A DNA stretch of 64,000 nt, taken from contig JADHYV010000007.1 of assembly GCA_027604705.1 (NCBI GenBank), forward strand, positions 327,005-391,004, written 5' to 3'. This DNA comes from Allomyces arbusculus. Lineage: Eukaryota; Blastocladiomycota; Blastocladiomycetes; Blastocladiales; Blastocladiaceae. Each line of letters opens with the position of its first letter. The stretch's first letter is position 1. The notes under the pieces were generated by a model, which saw nothing but the letters and a program-made list of their open reading frames with translations, did not search any database and had not been told where the DNA came from. Positions 33,104-44,727 of the stretch are shown here, piece by piece. The translations under genes were made by a program, and so were the position numbers.

Positions 33104-34678
33104 ATGGTCTTCCACGAGTTGGCTGACAAGATCAAGGGCAAGGTTCGCGACCTCTACGGCGGCGAGGACGACGACGACACGCGCTCGACCTCGTCGTCGT
33201 CCGACAACGAGGACAACGAGGACTTGACCGAGGACGATCTTATCGAATCGCTGGAGTCGAGCTGCACGTTCGTGTCTTCTCTGCCCAACTATCCGAGCGT
33301 GCTGTACCGCAAGCGACCCGCTATCCCTGACACGTGTTATTCTCTTCTTTGCTTGCGTATAGTGGCCGCAAAAAGGCCCTTTTCATCGGCATCAACTACA
33401 CGGGCACCAAGGCCGAGCTGCGCGGGTGCATCAACGATGTGCAAAACATCTCGGCCTACATGTTCAACAACTGGGGTTTCCAGCCGTCCAACTCGGTCGT
33501 TCTCACCGACGACCAGCCGAACCTGAGCGGCCAGCCCACGCGTCACAACATTCTCAAGGCCATGGATTGGCTCGTGCACAAGGCCCGCCCGAACGACGTA
33601 TGGTTGACCGCTTTCTGGCGCGACCGCGGATTCGCATGATTCTGACTGCAATCTGCTTTTGCAGTCGCTGTTCTTGCACTACAGTGGCCATGGGTCGCAC
33701 ACCAAGGACCAGACGGGTGACGAGGCCGACGGCCAAGGTACGTTATAGGCGCGAAGCCTTGCAGTGACCAGAGCTGTTTTTGCAATGTTCAAGACACTCA
33801 CAGTCATTTCGTCGCTTCTGTGCGCGATCACATTCCCTAGACGAGACCATTGTGCCTGTTGACTACACTAAGGCAGGTATGATCACCGACGACGAGCTCT
33901 ATGACCATCTCGTCAAGCCGCTGCGCAAGGGCGTGCGTCTGACGTACGTTGTCCACGCTCTCCACCCTCTGAATCGTCACCCAAACGCATTACCTGACTC
34001 TTTTCTTCCCTGATCCCACAGCGTCATCTTCGACTGCTGCCACTCGGGCACGATCCTGTACGTAGTAGCGGGGTAGCCATGCTGCAACTCTCCGCTGAAA
34101 CTGATCCGCTTTGACGTTCTTCAGTGACCTGCCCTTCACCTACAACTGCGATGGTGATGTCGAGGTGCACACGCCACGCCGTGGCCGCTTCCACGCGCTC
34201 TTCGACCAGGTCAAGCTCGCGGCCGGTGCGGCCATCCAGGGCAATGCCGGTGCGGCCGTCACTTACTCGGCCACCGGTCTCGCGTGCCTCGTGCGTCCGC
34301 CCAAGACGGGCGAGGAGCCCGAGGAGGAGCTGGCACGGCGCAAGGCGGCACTCTCGACCGAGGCCGATGTGCTGTCGTTCTCGGGGTCCGTTCTTCCTTT
34401 TCTGTTTCGCATGCGCGGCAATGCCACTGGAATTCTGACACTCGGCCCTCATCGACCTTAGCTGCCAAGATTCTCAAACGTCGGCCGACGCCAACATTGG
34501 GGGCCAAGCGACGGGCGCGCTCTCGTACGCGCTGATCAAGGCTCTCACGGAGAACCCGAACATCACGTTCATCGACCTGCTCGCGTCGATGCGCCAGTTC
34601 ATGAAGCGCGGGTACTCGCAGATCCCGCAGCTGTCGTCGGGTCGCGTCGTGAACCTCGAGACGCCCTTCTACCTGTAA
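33104..34678 (+). CDS. MCA1: Type I metacaspase
   Basis: Seven exons, 33104-33267, 33363-33597, 33665-33737, 33841-33943, 34022-34057, 34125-34385 and 34462-34678, give 362 aa. Metacaspases are Ca2+-activated, Arg/Lys-specific cysteine proteases in stress response and protein quality control. The p20 core has CTGRKKALFIGINY rebuilt across the first junction, the catalytic His142 in HYSGHG and Cys198 in FDCCHSG. The p10 end has SGCQDSQTSADAN rebuilt across the last junction and GGQATGALSYAL. The prodomain is short and acidic (about 55 residues) rather than the Pro/Gln-rich form of yeast Mca1. Donors GTTCGT and GTCCGT are atypical, but conserved sequence fixes both joins. Confidence 0.92.
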
Positions 34679-35531
34679 AGTGGTGTTTGCGTGGAGAGTC
34701 TTTGCCACGCTGCTTGCGCGGGTTTCTCTCTCCCTCCCTTGCATGCCTGATCGCGCTCCCATTCTTCTCCACCTTGCCTATTCACGCTCGCGTACTCTAG
34801 TTCTGCAGACATTTTGCACAGTTTGTAGACGACCCATGTACGATTGATCGATCATTTTGGAATCACTGTGCCAATGCAATCATTTTGCGACCACCGCTGT
34901 GTTCTGAGCTCCGCACAGCACTCATGAGAGCACACCAAGAACTCCCGACCACCATAACCACGCTTTCGCATCCACAACTTGCTGCAACGTGCTGGATTTC
35001 AACATCCCCCAATCAGGCTCAAGCTACCTGTGTGGAGTCTTGAATCGTCGTCAGGATTGCGATTATTGTGATCGGCCGTGATCGGTGGTGATGGTGTCGG
35101 ATTGCATCGCCCGAAATCTTCGGAGCAAGCATTTCCAAGGCTAACGAAAAACAACAAGCAACCAGGCAACACCAGGCAATCTCGGCACCTCGACGCCTCA
35201 ACGCCCCGTTTCATGTCAAACACGCCGCTGTCGATCCGGATCAGCGCTGCGGCGTTTCAGGGCCATGGCCGGCGGCGTGTTTTTGATGCGAGATCATGGT
35301 GTTGCTGTTGTAAACCTTTTTGCGCAACGGAGCCTGTTGGCGGGCGTCTGCTTCACCAATCTTTATGGCAACGTGTTCCTCTCGAAACGCCGATCCCATC
35401 CACGACAGCGTGGCGGTGGCGGACCTGCTCGAGCAACGGCGAGTATAAAGAGCGCCGTCACCCCCGCCCCGGATCCGCTCTCTCTGGCCGACAGCACCAC
35501 ATCAACTAGAACATAGATTGTATCAGCCACA
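34679..35531. other. Intergenic region upstream of S1/P1 nuclease 1
   Basis: About 850 bp in tandem between metacaspase and nuclease 1. It is lower in GC in the first 600 bp and holds no recognised gene. A TATA box lies near its right end (separate entry). Confidence 0.5.
35444..35449 (+). promoter_or_regulatory. TATA box of S1/P1 nuclease 1
   Basis: TATAAA in GGCGAGTATAAAGAGC, 83 bp before the ATG at 35532, the same spacing as in the D2HGDH gene. Confidence 0.6.
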
Positions 35532-36765
35532 ATGGCCCGCACCTCGTCGATCTTCCTTGCCGCAGCCCTGCTGCTCGCGCTCGTCTTCAACGTGCACGCG
35601 TGGGGTGTCGAGGGCCATGGTGCCGTCGCCTCGATCGCACAGGCCTACCTGACGCCCAAAGCCAAGGCTGCCGTCGACCAGATCATTGGCCAGTCTGGCA
35701 CGTTCAAGGCCTACCTCGACGTGGCCTCGTGGCCCGACAACATTCGCAACCAGCGCAAGGAGACCTCCGACTGGCACTACATTGACGCCGAGGACGATCC
35801 GGCGCCGCCGACGCGCAAGTGCGGCCCCGTGCGGTTCCCGCAGGACTGTGGCGCCGACGAGTCGTGCATTATTACGGCGGTCGCGGGCGCCGTCAAGGCG
35901 CTTGTTCCGGGCCAGGCGCCCGTCAAGGTCGCGCGCGACGGGATCAATAACCAGGCCGAGGCGCTCGCATTTTTGACGCACTTTGCCGGCGATATCGCGC
36001 AGCCGCTGCACACGACCGGGTACAAGGTCGGCGCTAACAATGTGCTCGTCAACTTTGAGGGTACGCTCCTACTTTTTCGTTCCGGGTGGATCGGTCGTTC
36101 GCGAATCGAGTCTGACCCTCTTTTCTCCCCATCATCTAGGCAAGTCGGTCAAGCTGCACGCCGCATGGGACGGCACGCTGATCCGCAAGATGCTGTCGAC
36201 GCAGTACGCCGGGTCGCAGGACAAGTGGGTCGCCGACCTGATTGCGCGTGCCGCCAAGGTGGACGTGCGCCAGATCCCTGGGCTCAAGTGCGCGGCGACC
36301 CTGAACCCGCTCGACGTGGACGGCACCGAGGCGTGCGCCATGGAGTGGGCCTCCGACTCGAACACGTTCGTTTGCTCGACCGTGTTCCCGGCCGACTTCA
36401 AGGAGGGCATGGAGATTTCGGGCGACTACTACCAGAACTCGATTGAGCCCATCAACAACCAGATCGTCAAGGGTGGTCTGCGTCTCGCGGCCGTCCTGAA
36501 CAAGGTCCTGGGCGGTGCGGATGGTCCGGCGTCGACGACGACAACGACGACGACGACCGCGGTTGCCACGAGCACCTCCACGACCTCGTCGACCGCCGTT
36601 GCCACGACGACGTCGACGGGCTCGTCTGCCACGGCTACGGCTGCTCCGACGACGACGGCCACGGGCGCGCCGCAGCCCGCGCCGGGCAAGTGCACGACGC
36701 TCGCGACGGTCAAGATTGTGACGACCGCGACCGTGGTTGTGACGACGACGATTGGCGGTTACTAG
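35532..36765 (+). CDS. Secreted S1/P1-type nuclease 1
   Basis: Two exons, 35532-36060 and 36140-36765, give 384 aa. S1/P1 nucleases are secreted Zn enzymes that cut single-stranded DNA/RNA and 3'-nucleotides. A clear signal peptide ends at Ala23, so the mature protein begins with Trp24, whose amino group is a zinc ligand in P1. Other ligand motifs are present: WGVEGH, SWPDNIR, SDWHYID, THFAGDIAQPLH and LHAAWDGTLI. The His next to the DI of the family's usual DIHQPLH is Ala here. The C terminus is a Thr/Ser-rich stretch of about 75 residues (36530-36700), likely O-glycosylated (inference). A paralogue lies 5 kb downstream. Confidence 0.92.
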
Positions 36766-37539
36766 AGCTTGGGAATGATGAGTTTGGCGGGAGTGATTTG
36801 CTGCACATGATCAGTTTTGCATAAATATGTACGAGCAACACGCGGGTGTTGTATCTTGCGAATGTTGTTTTTCGACTGGACCATCTCGTCATCACGGTCG
36901 CGCCGGTGTACATGAGCGCGTTTGCTCACATTCACGATCAAGGGCTCGCTTGCTCGCTCGCTCGTTACAACATCATGAATTCGAACTCAACAGCACTGGG
37001 TGGACCGACATGTCTGCCAGTGGCAATACCTGGTCGTGATGCGCCATGCAACATTGAGCGCACAGAGAGTGCTACGGATAGGGGCGAGGCCTCGTGTGGA
37101 TTCCTGCTGCGGGTGCCCTTGCGGGCAACGATGGGCCCGCCACGTCGCCTTCACCCTTCCGCTCCATGGCGCGAGTGATATGTGTTGATTGTTGTCTTCA
37201 AATGAATTGTTTTCTCTTCGTTTTTGAGGTGATTGGTTGCACACAGTGGTGCAGACGCACCACTTGACCGCTTCTCGTTCACAACAGTCGCCACACGACA
37301 CGACGCACCGCGTCAGACCTCCATCTCTACGTCGTCAACCAGTTGCTGCCTGCAAGCAGCAGCTGCTCGATCCTGCTCCACGCAGCACTCGCTTCCAACC
37401 TCCCGCACTTGTTGCAGTCGTGAGTGCGCACCTTCTTCACCCTCGCTGGCCATGCGCGCAGCCGCGATCGGATGCGCACAAGACTGATTGTACCCGTCCA
37501 CGACCGACGCTCGACTCCAGACTCCAACTCGATTTCATC
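36766..37539. other. Intergenic region, nuclease 1 / NTF2
   Basis: About 770 bp between tandem genes. It is lower in GC around 36770-36850, and no gene, tRNA or repeat is recognised. Confidence 0.5.
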
Positions 37540-38081
37540 ATGGCTGCCGACCCGAAAGCTGTTGCCAAGGCATTCACCGATTGGTATTACGCGGCGTTTG
37601 CCGCGAACCGCGCCAGTCTCGCGGGAGTCTACGTGCGTGTCGTGGTCTCGACCGCCGCCCCCACCCAAGCCGCCCAGCACCGGTGACTGACGGGCACGCC
37701 GTCCACCGACCGTAGCGTGACATTTCGATGCTCTCGTTCGAGGGCACCGACCACGTCGGCACGGCCGCAATCGTGGCCAAGCTCCAGAGCCTGGCGTTTC
37801 AGCAGATTCAGTTTAAGGTGCTGTCGCTTGACGCGCAGCCGTCGAACCCGCAACTCGGATCGATCTTGATTTGCGTTACGGGCCAGCTGATTGTACGTCT
37901 GTTGCGTTGCGTGTCCTGTGTTGCGTGTCCTGTTTATCTCGCACGGGCTCATCTCCTCCACCCCACCCTCTAGCCCGAGGGCGAGAACAAGCCGCTGTTC
38001 TTTTCGCAAACGTTCCAGCTGATCCCGGAAGGTGGGTCGTTTTGGGTCTACAACGACGTGTTCCGTCTCAACTACGGTTAA
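37540..38081 (+). CDS. NTF2: Nuclear transport factor 2
   Basis: Three exons, 37540-37632, 37716-37892 and 37974-38081, give 125 aa, the canonical NTF2 size. NTF2 imports Ran-GDP into the nucleus. The sequence follows the family: AFTDWYYAAFAANRASLAGVY then RDISMLSFEG across the first junction, LQSLAFQQIQFKVLSLDAQPS, and the C terminus SFWVYNDVFRLNYG. Donors are GTGCGT and GTACGT. The cone-shaped NTF2 fold residues appear intact. Confidence 0.95.
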
Positions 38082-38767
38082 TCGCGAGTTGGGGAGGCGG
38101 GCGACACGGGATGGGATTTTTTTTTGGCAAGACGGCTTGGAATACAACCGTCAAGTTTGGCTTGCGTTTCGATTTTGCTCCTCCTGACCCCGTCCGGCCA
38201 TGAGTTGAGACTAGAGGTTAATTCAACGCAACGCAACGCAACACAACACAATGTGCATTTGTATCTAAATTCAAAATAATACTGCGACTACGCCCACGAA
38301 CGCGCCCGCCGCGCGCATTCGCAAATTAGACCGTGTGCTAGCGCGGCGACGGGAGTGCCTTGATTTGTCGTGGTTCACGACAAGATCGTGCATCTTCCAG
38401 AGCGTGGGCGCGGTCGTGGCCGTGATGTCGCCAGGAACGACCGCGTTGAGCTCGTTAATGGTGTTGAACGCGGCAATCTCGACGTAAGTCACTGTCTTCG
38501 CACCAAGAGAAGCGTGCCGCGCGAGAAATCCGCCGTAAGTAAGAGACAACATACACGACGCGCCCAGTTCCATAGCAACGAGCACCAACTCACGCGTTGC
38601 GCACACACAACAACACGCCAAAAAACGGACATTGTTTCACGTGCAAATGCCCTTGTTCCCGCTCTTCTCCAAAATCGCCGCATGTATTGTTGCCTGCCTC
38701 ATGATTGCAACACAAGCTCATGATTCAAGCTGTCCCATCTGGCCAACACCAGCAGCACCATCGCCCA
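38082..38767. other. Region downstream of NTF2, no firm gene
   Basis: Includes a CAACG/CAACA microsatellite (about 38224-38251). On the - strand, 38335-38560 is open in a frame containing LTYGGFLARHASLGAK and VVPGDITATTAPTLWKMHD, which could be a fragment of a gene, but I cannot place the family or join it to other exons. The rest appears non-coding. Confidence 0.4.
38224..38251. repeat. CAACG/CAACA microsatellite
   Basis: Five-base units CAACG, CAACG, CAACA, CAACA repeat in tandem in the NTF2 3' region. Confidence 0.7.
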
Positions 38768-39910
38768 TCACCTTCGAATCGACTGCATCATCGTTGGGCC
38801 ATAGATTTTCGCAAGACGCGCAAACCCCAAGTCTCTCGGCAATTGGCCAACTTGGGGCACCTTCGGCAAATAGTTGGCTCCCAACACCTCCATGATAGCG
38901 ACACGAGAATCCTTACGCAAAGAGTCCACCAGATTGCATGCGCCAAACATGCGTGCAAGACGGAGCGGTACGTTCCAACCGAACGGTGGATCAACAAACG
39001 CGCTTCTGAGCAAGAAAATGTCAAGTAATGGCACGCTGGGGCAGCGCTCGAGCAATGCGCCCAGACAAAAATCCGGATCGAAAAAAGGCGTTTGGCGCCG
39101 CGACTTTCCAGGTGCTTGAACAGAAGATCCAGCACTGGCGTAAAGTGGTGCTGAACATCGTCATTGTTGGCCACCACATCAAAGTACCGGCCAGTTGTGT
39201 CGCAATTCATCCATTGCGGGTGAAAAAAGGAAGGGCCCTAGCTCGTGTGCACGTTCGAGTAACCAGGCGAGAGTTGCAGCAGAGCCGACTCGCATGCCAC
39301 GAAACGTGATGTCCAAAAACTCGCCACGGTTGCTCTTGATCACAGGGAACAGTTGACGAGAGCGGCGCTCAACCACAAACGCGGCCATGGTTGGGCCAGC
39401 CAACAATTGCGCCGATATCCATGCCCAGTGCCAATGTTGCACGTCCGTGAGATCCATGTGCGCAAGGAGAAGTTGTTGTGCGCAATCATAATGACCGTAA
39501 GTTGCGGCAATCCATGGCAGATACACAGTAACCCGAGTCGTAGATAGTTCACAATGAAAGGAAGCATGGATTGGGTCAAAGTTAAATTGCGAGTCACCAC
39601 GAGCAGCTGCACGGACAAAACTAAGCGATTGGTGAGCGTGTTCGGGACACTCATTGCTACCCAGAGCGTGTTCACAGAGTAGTTCCCAGACCGCCACTTT
39701 GAGCGGGCCATAAAAGAGCGTTTCATGCTCTGCAACTGAATGCCATCATTGTTTGTTGATCACATCACGTTGGATGGCCATGGTAAGAAACGGTGGATGA
39801 TGGGTGAGCCAAACCGCGAGAGAATCGACCCACGACATGTTGAAGAGCCGCTCCATGAGCGTCAGAACAAGCCTTTGGTTCACGGCCACAGTCTGTCCTT
39901 GCCCTAAACA
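38768..39910 (-). pseudogene. Decayed ankyrin-like gene, copy 1
   Basis: A lower-GC, otherwise open stretch reads as helical repeat units: RLFNMSWVDSLAVWL, PWIAATYGHYDCAQQLL, LAWLLERAHELGP, YFDVVANNDDVQHHF, LLDIFLLRSAFVDPP, GWNVPLRLARMFGACN and RVAIMEVLGANYLPK. The style (AATYGHYDCAQQLL) is ankyrin-like. The frame is broken by one in-frame TGA at 39746-39748 and by two frame changes, both at runs of six A/T (39223-39228 and 39081-39086). It aligns with copy 2 at 44.7-45.8 kb. It is either a pseudogene or a gene with homopolymer errors in the assembly. No complete start or promoter is seen. The family is not securely named. Confidence 0.6.
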
Positions 39911-41109
39911 CAACCTGCTTAACGATCCTGCGCATGTGTGTCAGGTCCTAGTTGCCCGACACGCTTGCGGCCGGCAACCGCCCCGACTCAACCACAAATG
40001 GTATCGTATAAATGCCGCGCGCCGCCGTGTACTTGCGACGGTGATCCCGGTGGTGCGACGCGCGGTGCGTCAAAGTCGTCGCGAGCGAGCGTGCGCACCG
40101 GCTGAGTCGACGTCGACGGCGTTGCTTTGCCATCCATGAACGACGGGGCCATGGCGAGGTGGAGCTTGATCTACAGTGTCCAAACCATCAGTTCCGGCCT
40201 CTGGAATCGACAGCTGACACGGCTTCGGCCACGAACGTGGTGTGAAGCATGCTTGCGCGACCCATGCTGCCTGATGCCCGTCCTTGATCGCAACGTCGTG
40301 GTCCCTTGCCGCACTAAAACGTCATGCGCGTGCCGACTCAGCGCGCCGGCGTCAGGTTTGAGCGGTTCTTTTCGGCAACGGCACATTGCCGGTGCGATTG
40401 GTGCTCGTGCGTTGGGCCAAGGCGGGTGTTGTTGATGCGCTCGTTGCGGTCGCGAGCTCGTTGTCGTTGTGGTCGCAGTCGTTCGTGCACGGTTGATAAG
40501 AGAAGCGGCACGCACAGACTCGGGACTTTATTGCTGTCTTCTGTCGCCGTTGCTCGCGCGTTGTTCTCTTGCTGCTGGCCGACCGCGAATCGCTGGGCGT
40601 ACTTTCATTTGCGCGTATCGGACGGACGATTCGCCACCAAGCATGGCGCGCCGGCCGACACGCGTGGGAACGGCAGCCTTGGCCGCGATAGCTCCTCGGC
40701 CGCGCCGTGCTCGGCGCTGGCCACGCTGAATGTGGCGACCGCCGCGCGGCCCACGCTGGCTCCCGGTCGCTCCCACGCGCGCGTCTCCGAATGCCTCCGA
40801 CGATCAAAGATGTGGGCCGAGACGTTCCGACGCAAGCGTGGTGGGCGGAGATGTGGGCGCACGTTCGCACGCTGGCTGGCCAACCCGCACCACCACCACC
40901 ACCACCGTGTCGAGCATGCCGATCGCTGCCGGCCTGCGCGCGCGCGCCGGCGCCCACGCGTTCTCTCTCCTTCCTTTGGCCGGATGCCCGCTTGCCTGCT
41001 GCATTTCGGTCCCGCATCTTGCGCGATCCCTGCCCCGCGGTCGTCCTGCCACGGTCCACATCCCGCACCCCCGGCGCGCGTCAGTCCCCCGCAATCCCTC
41101 CTGCCCACG
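39911..41109. other. Region upstream of nuclease 2
   Basis: About 1.2 kb. A TATAAA lies at 40007-40012 (+), but more than 1 kb from the nuclease 2 start. From 40140 on it is GC-rich and the + frame of nuclease 2 is open upstream of its first plausible ATG. I interpret this as a long leader or promoter. No separate gene is supported. Confidence 0.4.
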
Positions 41110-42512
41110 ATGACGATGCTCGCGACCCACTCGCGCACCGACGCATGCTCCTCCTCACCGCCGCCAATGTCGGGCTCGAATCCGCGCCGCAATTGCCGCC
41201 GCCGTTACGACGCCCGCGGCATCCTGGCCCTTGCCACTGTCGCGCTCGTACTCCTGGTCGTGTCGTGCGCACCGCGCTCGGCCGTCGCGTGGGGCGACGA
41301 GGGCCACCGCGCCGTCGGCAGTCTCGCCTACTCGGCGCTCTCACCGCGCGCCAAGGTGGCTGTCGACAAGCTGCTCAAGGCCGGCAAGTTCCGTTCGATC
41401 GAGGTACACGCACTCTCCCACTTTCACCGCACCCGACCATCAGCTCACCCATCACGCCAAACTAGTACGCCGCCGTCTGGCCCGACCGCATCAAGCGCAA
41501 GCGGCCCGCGACGGGCGCCTGGCACTACGCCAACTCGCACGACGCGCCCGAGGCGCACAAGTGCATGCTCACCTACCCGAGGGACTGCGAGGACGGCACC
41601 TGCGCGATGACGGCGATTGCGCGCATGGCCACGACGCTCGCGCGGCACCGCGACCTGATTCTCGCCGCCACGGATCCCGCCGCGATGCCCATGGCGCGCG
41701 AACTCGGCGAGTCGCTCGCGTTCTTGATTCACATTGTCGGCGACATTGCGCAGCCACTGCACGCGACGGGGTTCAAGCGCGGCGCGAATGACGTGCCCGT
41801 CACGCTCGACGGGACGCACATGTCGCTGCACGCGCTCTGGGACTATGGATTGATTCGCAAGTCGATCGACGCGGATTACCAAGGGTCGCGGCCGCAGTGG
41901 GTCGCGGCAATGCTGCATACGGTCCGCGCAACCGCGTTGGCCGAGCAAGTGCCCATCGAGGACGAGGAGGTGGAGATGGTTGCAATCAACAACGTGGACT
42001 CGCTGCTCGCGCGGCTCGGGCACATCGCGCGCGGAGTCGTCGACCGCGCGATCATGCTCGGCGCACCAGCCGTCCGCGCGATTCAGCAGCAGCAGCAGCA
42101 GGCCCCACAACTCGTTCTCGCCGACTCGACCGACTCAACTGACCCGATCGACCCGGCGACGGTCCTCGCGGCGCTCCCCGATAACGACGAGTATGCGCCG
42201 TCATCCGAGGTCGACTGTGCCGTATCGGTCGACGTGCGGCACGTCGGCGCCGTGACGCGGTGCGCGACGCGGTGGGCGCAGCAGTCAAACCGGCTCGTGT
42301 GTAAATCGGTCTTTGGCGCGCGCGGCGCGGGCGTTGAGGGTATGGACGTCGACGACGCGTATTGGCGCCAGGGGAAGGACGTGATCAATACGCAGATCAT
42401 TCGCGCCGGGCTGCGGCTCGCCGCGCTGCTCAACCGCATCTTTGATGATGCGAGAGTGCAGCGCGGTGCGCAGGTTGGCGAGGAGCCGCTGGCCGTGGGC
42501 GACGACGCGTAA
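41110..42512 (+). CDS. S1/P1-type nuclease 2
   Basis: Two exons, 41110-41403 and 41466-42512, give 446 aa. It is a second member of the zinc-dependent S1/P1 nuclease family. A long basic N terminus precedes a hydrophobic segment (residues 37-55), and cleavage before Trp61 would expose the ligand WGDEGH, as in P1. Further motifs are VWPDRI, GAWHYAN, IHIVGDIAQPLH and LHALWDYGLI. The same DIAQPLH variant as in nuclease 1 argues for a shared recent ancestor. Unlike copy 1, it has a six-Gln run and a DSTDSTDP insertion before the C-terminal cysteines and no Thr-rich tail. The start could also be ATG 41116. The single intron lies at a different site from that of copy 1. Confidence 0.9.
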
Positions 42513-43570
42513 GCGTCTGTCTGGAGTCGCGCCTGGCCGTACCGGCCGGTCATCGTTGGTCTTGCTTGGTCTCGGCCATTTGGTTTCAGCGTTTTGTTTC
42601 GTTTTTGTTTCTTGTCCCGGGATCGCGTTCCGCGGCCTGGATGTGCTCCGTCTCACCTGACATCTGCGAATCTTGCGATGCTCTTCTTTTCTTCTTCTTC
42701 TTCTTCTTCTTCTTCTTCTTCTTCTTCTTCTTCTTCTTCTTCTTCTTCTTCTTCTTCTTGGTCTCAAGTGCTGTCCGCGTCGCCATGTCCGCTGGTTGTT
42801 TGGATTGGCCGCAGTGATGCAAATCTCTTCCCGTCCCTCATCTCTTTGTTGTTTCCCTCTTTTCTTGACTCGTTGTTGATTGTCGATTCGCTCAAGGCCG
42901 GGCGCCGCCTGCCACGAGGACTTGCTCCTCGGCCGGTGCCTCGATTGTTCGTTGATTGATTTCCTTGCAATACCCTCCCCACGCCGCCGCGACGACCCAG
43001 TTTGCGGCGCGTCCTCACCGTCCTTTTTATCATCTTGTACATCCACCACATCTTTGGTTTCTGTTCGCAATCTAAACAATCCACGTGTCTGCCGTTCCGT
43101 GTCGTCGTTGCTCGCGCCCGGGCCATGGTGCCGCGGCCGTCCCCGTCGCCGGCGCCCGCTGCGCTGATGCATTGGCTTTCTGTCTTGCTGCTCAGTGGGC
43201 GGAGGGCAAAAACACGTTTTGAGGGCACGGGCTGTTCCCGCGAGACATCACGGGAAAGCCTCATGTTGCACGTGCATTCCACACGGCCATCGCTTCCAGA
43301 AACGCGTGAGCGCGTCGGCCTCAAGCCGCTGGAGCCGTTGGGCAATCGCTTGACCGGCCATGGCCGTCACGCCGCCGCTCTCCGCAATCGCACCGGCAGG
43401 GTCGTGCCGCTCGCGACATCGTCCTCTTTTTCGTCGTGCCAGTCGCCGCATTCTGCTCCTACGCGCGAGCCGTACACGACCCGGATCCCTGCTGCCATTG
43501 CTCTGAGCGCCCTCCATCGCTCCTCCATCAAGGACACGAAATCGCGCTACGGCGCCTGCCCACGACGACC
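42513..43570. other. Intergenic region with CTT microsatellite
   Basis: About 1.06 kb between nuclease 2 and the calcipressin gene. It holds a 69-bp CTT repeat and lower-GC sequence to about 43100, then GC-rich sequence likely to be promoter or leader. I searched it for the missing calcipressin RRM and saw nothing that resembles it. Confidence 0.5.
42691..42759. repeat. (CTT)23 microsatellite
   Basis: An uninterrupted run of 23 CTT units, preceded by an imperfect CTCTTCTTTT. It is probably length-variable between strains. Confidence 0.95.
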
Positions 43571-44442
43571 ATGATGCACGGCGACCCCGACCTGACCACG
43601 CACGACGCCGGTGCCGACGCGCGCACGGCCGCGCCGACGGGACAGCGCAAGCCGCACCCGGGCCAGCTCACGCGCCGCGATCCGGCGACCAACGACGACG
43701 GCGTGTCGTCCTCGACGCCGTCCATTTTCGTCAGCGACGAGTCGGTACGCACAATCCACTTCCCCAACCCTCGTGGCACCCACCGCACAAATCTCACTCC
43801 ACTTCGCTTCCCTAGCTCGCCAGTCTCCCGCTCGACGACCCAGACCACCCGCCACCCCAATCCCGCCCGCGCTACCTCGCACCCCCCGTCTGCGGCAAAA
43901 TGCACCTGATCTCGCCGCCCGGGTCGCCACCGCTCGGGTGGGAACAGGTCATTGAAGACCCGCCGCACCCGGACCCGCTGGCCCCCGACTTGCACGCCGA
44001 CGCCGTCGCCTTACCGGCCGCGCACGCGTTACCGCACGCGGCGACCGCGGGAGGCTTACACGACGTGCTCTCGGCCGTGGCCGCGAAACTGCACGCGCAC
44101 CATGCGGCCACGACGGCGGCGCCGAAACGGATCACCGTACACGACGTGTTAGGCGCGCCGCAGGCCGAGATTGAGAAACCGGGCGATGCGGATCGCGGCA
44201 CATCGACGCTGATTGTCCCCGGGCTGGGGGAGGTGGTGAAGGAGAAGAAGGAGGTGAATAGGGGGAAGGTGCAGCTGCCGGTGATTGTTGTCGAGGATCA
44301 CTCGGAGCGCGGGTCAATGGAGCGGCTGGATGTGCCGCTGGGGGAGGAAGTTGGGTGGATGCCGATGGGGACAGGAGTGTCGCGGGCGAGCCGGATTCCG
44401 CAGACGCGGGTCCCGCCGATGACGCCGGCGCAGAGGACGTGA
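43571..44442 (+). CDS. RCAN: Calcipressin (regulator of calcineurin), RRM-less
   Basis: Two exons, 43571-43744 and 43816-44442, give 266 aa. Calcipressins bind and tune the phosphatase calcineurin. The family signature ISPPGSPPLGWE (residues 90-101) is the FLISPP/SP-repeat phosphosite motif, preceded by RYLAPPVCGKM. A PxIxIT-like PVIVVE (213-218) and a C-terminal RIPQTRVPP, comparable to the KIIQTRRPE end of animal RCAN, follow. The N-terminal RRM-like domain of about 80 residues that the family normally has is absent. Instead there are 58 disordered residues, and no upstream exon encoding it was found. Confidence 0.82.
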
Positions 44443-44727
44443 TGCGTGGACGGGCGGGCTGGTGTGATCGATCTTGTACAGCCAATTATTTCTGCGATTG
44501 CTGCCGCCCGTGTCGCGAGATAAAGCGAGAGGAAGGAAGATTGGAAATGAATGCATTCCGTCTTGATTACCTCGTTGTTGTCCACCCTTACATCGATGGA
44601 CGGGTGAATCGCAGCTTCGGTTGTTGCGAAGCTGATTGTTAACATGGGCCGTTGCCCATGCATGAAAGTCGACTGGCCTTGTGGCATGACTCTTGACTAA
44701 CATGTGCTGGGCAGGTCCCGGACAAAG

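Noticed and set aside
38271-38621. A - strand gene fragment downstream of NTF2.
   Set aside because: One segment looks protein-like, but no start, exon partner or family could be established. Recorded only in the region note.
42586-42822. Poly-Lys, Ser or Leu/Phe frames across the CTT repeat.
   Set aside because: They are produced by the microsatellite alone.
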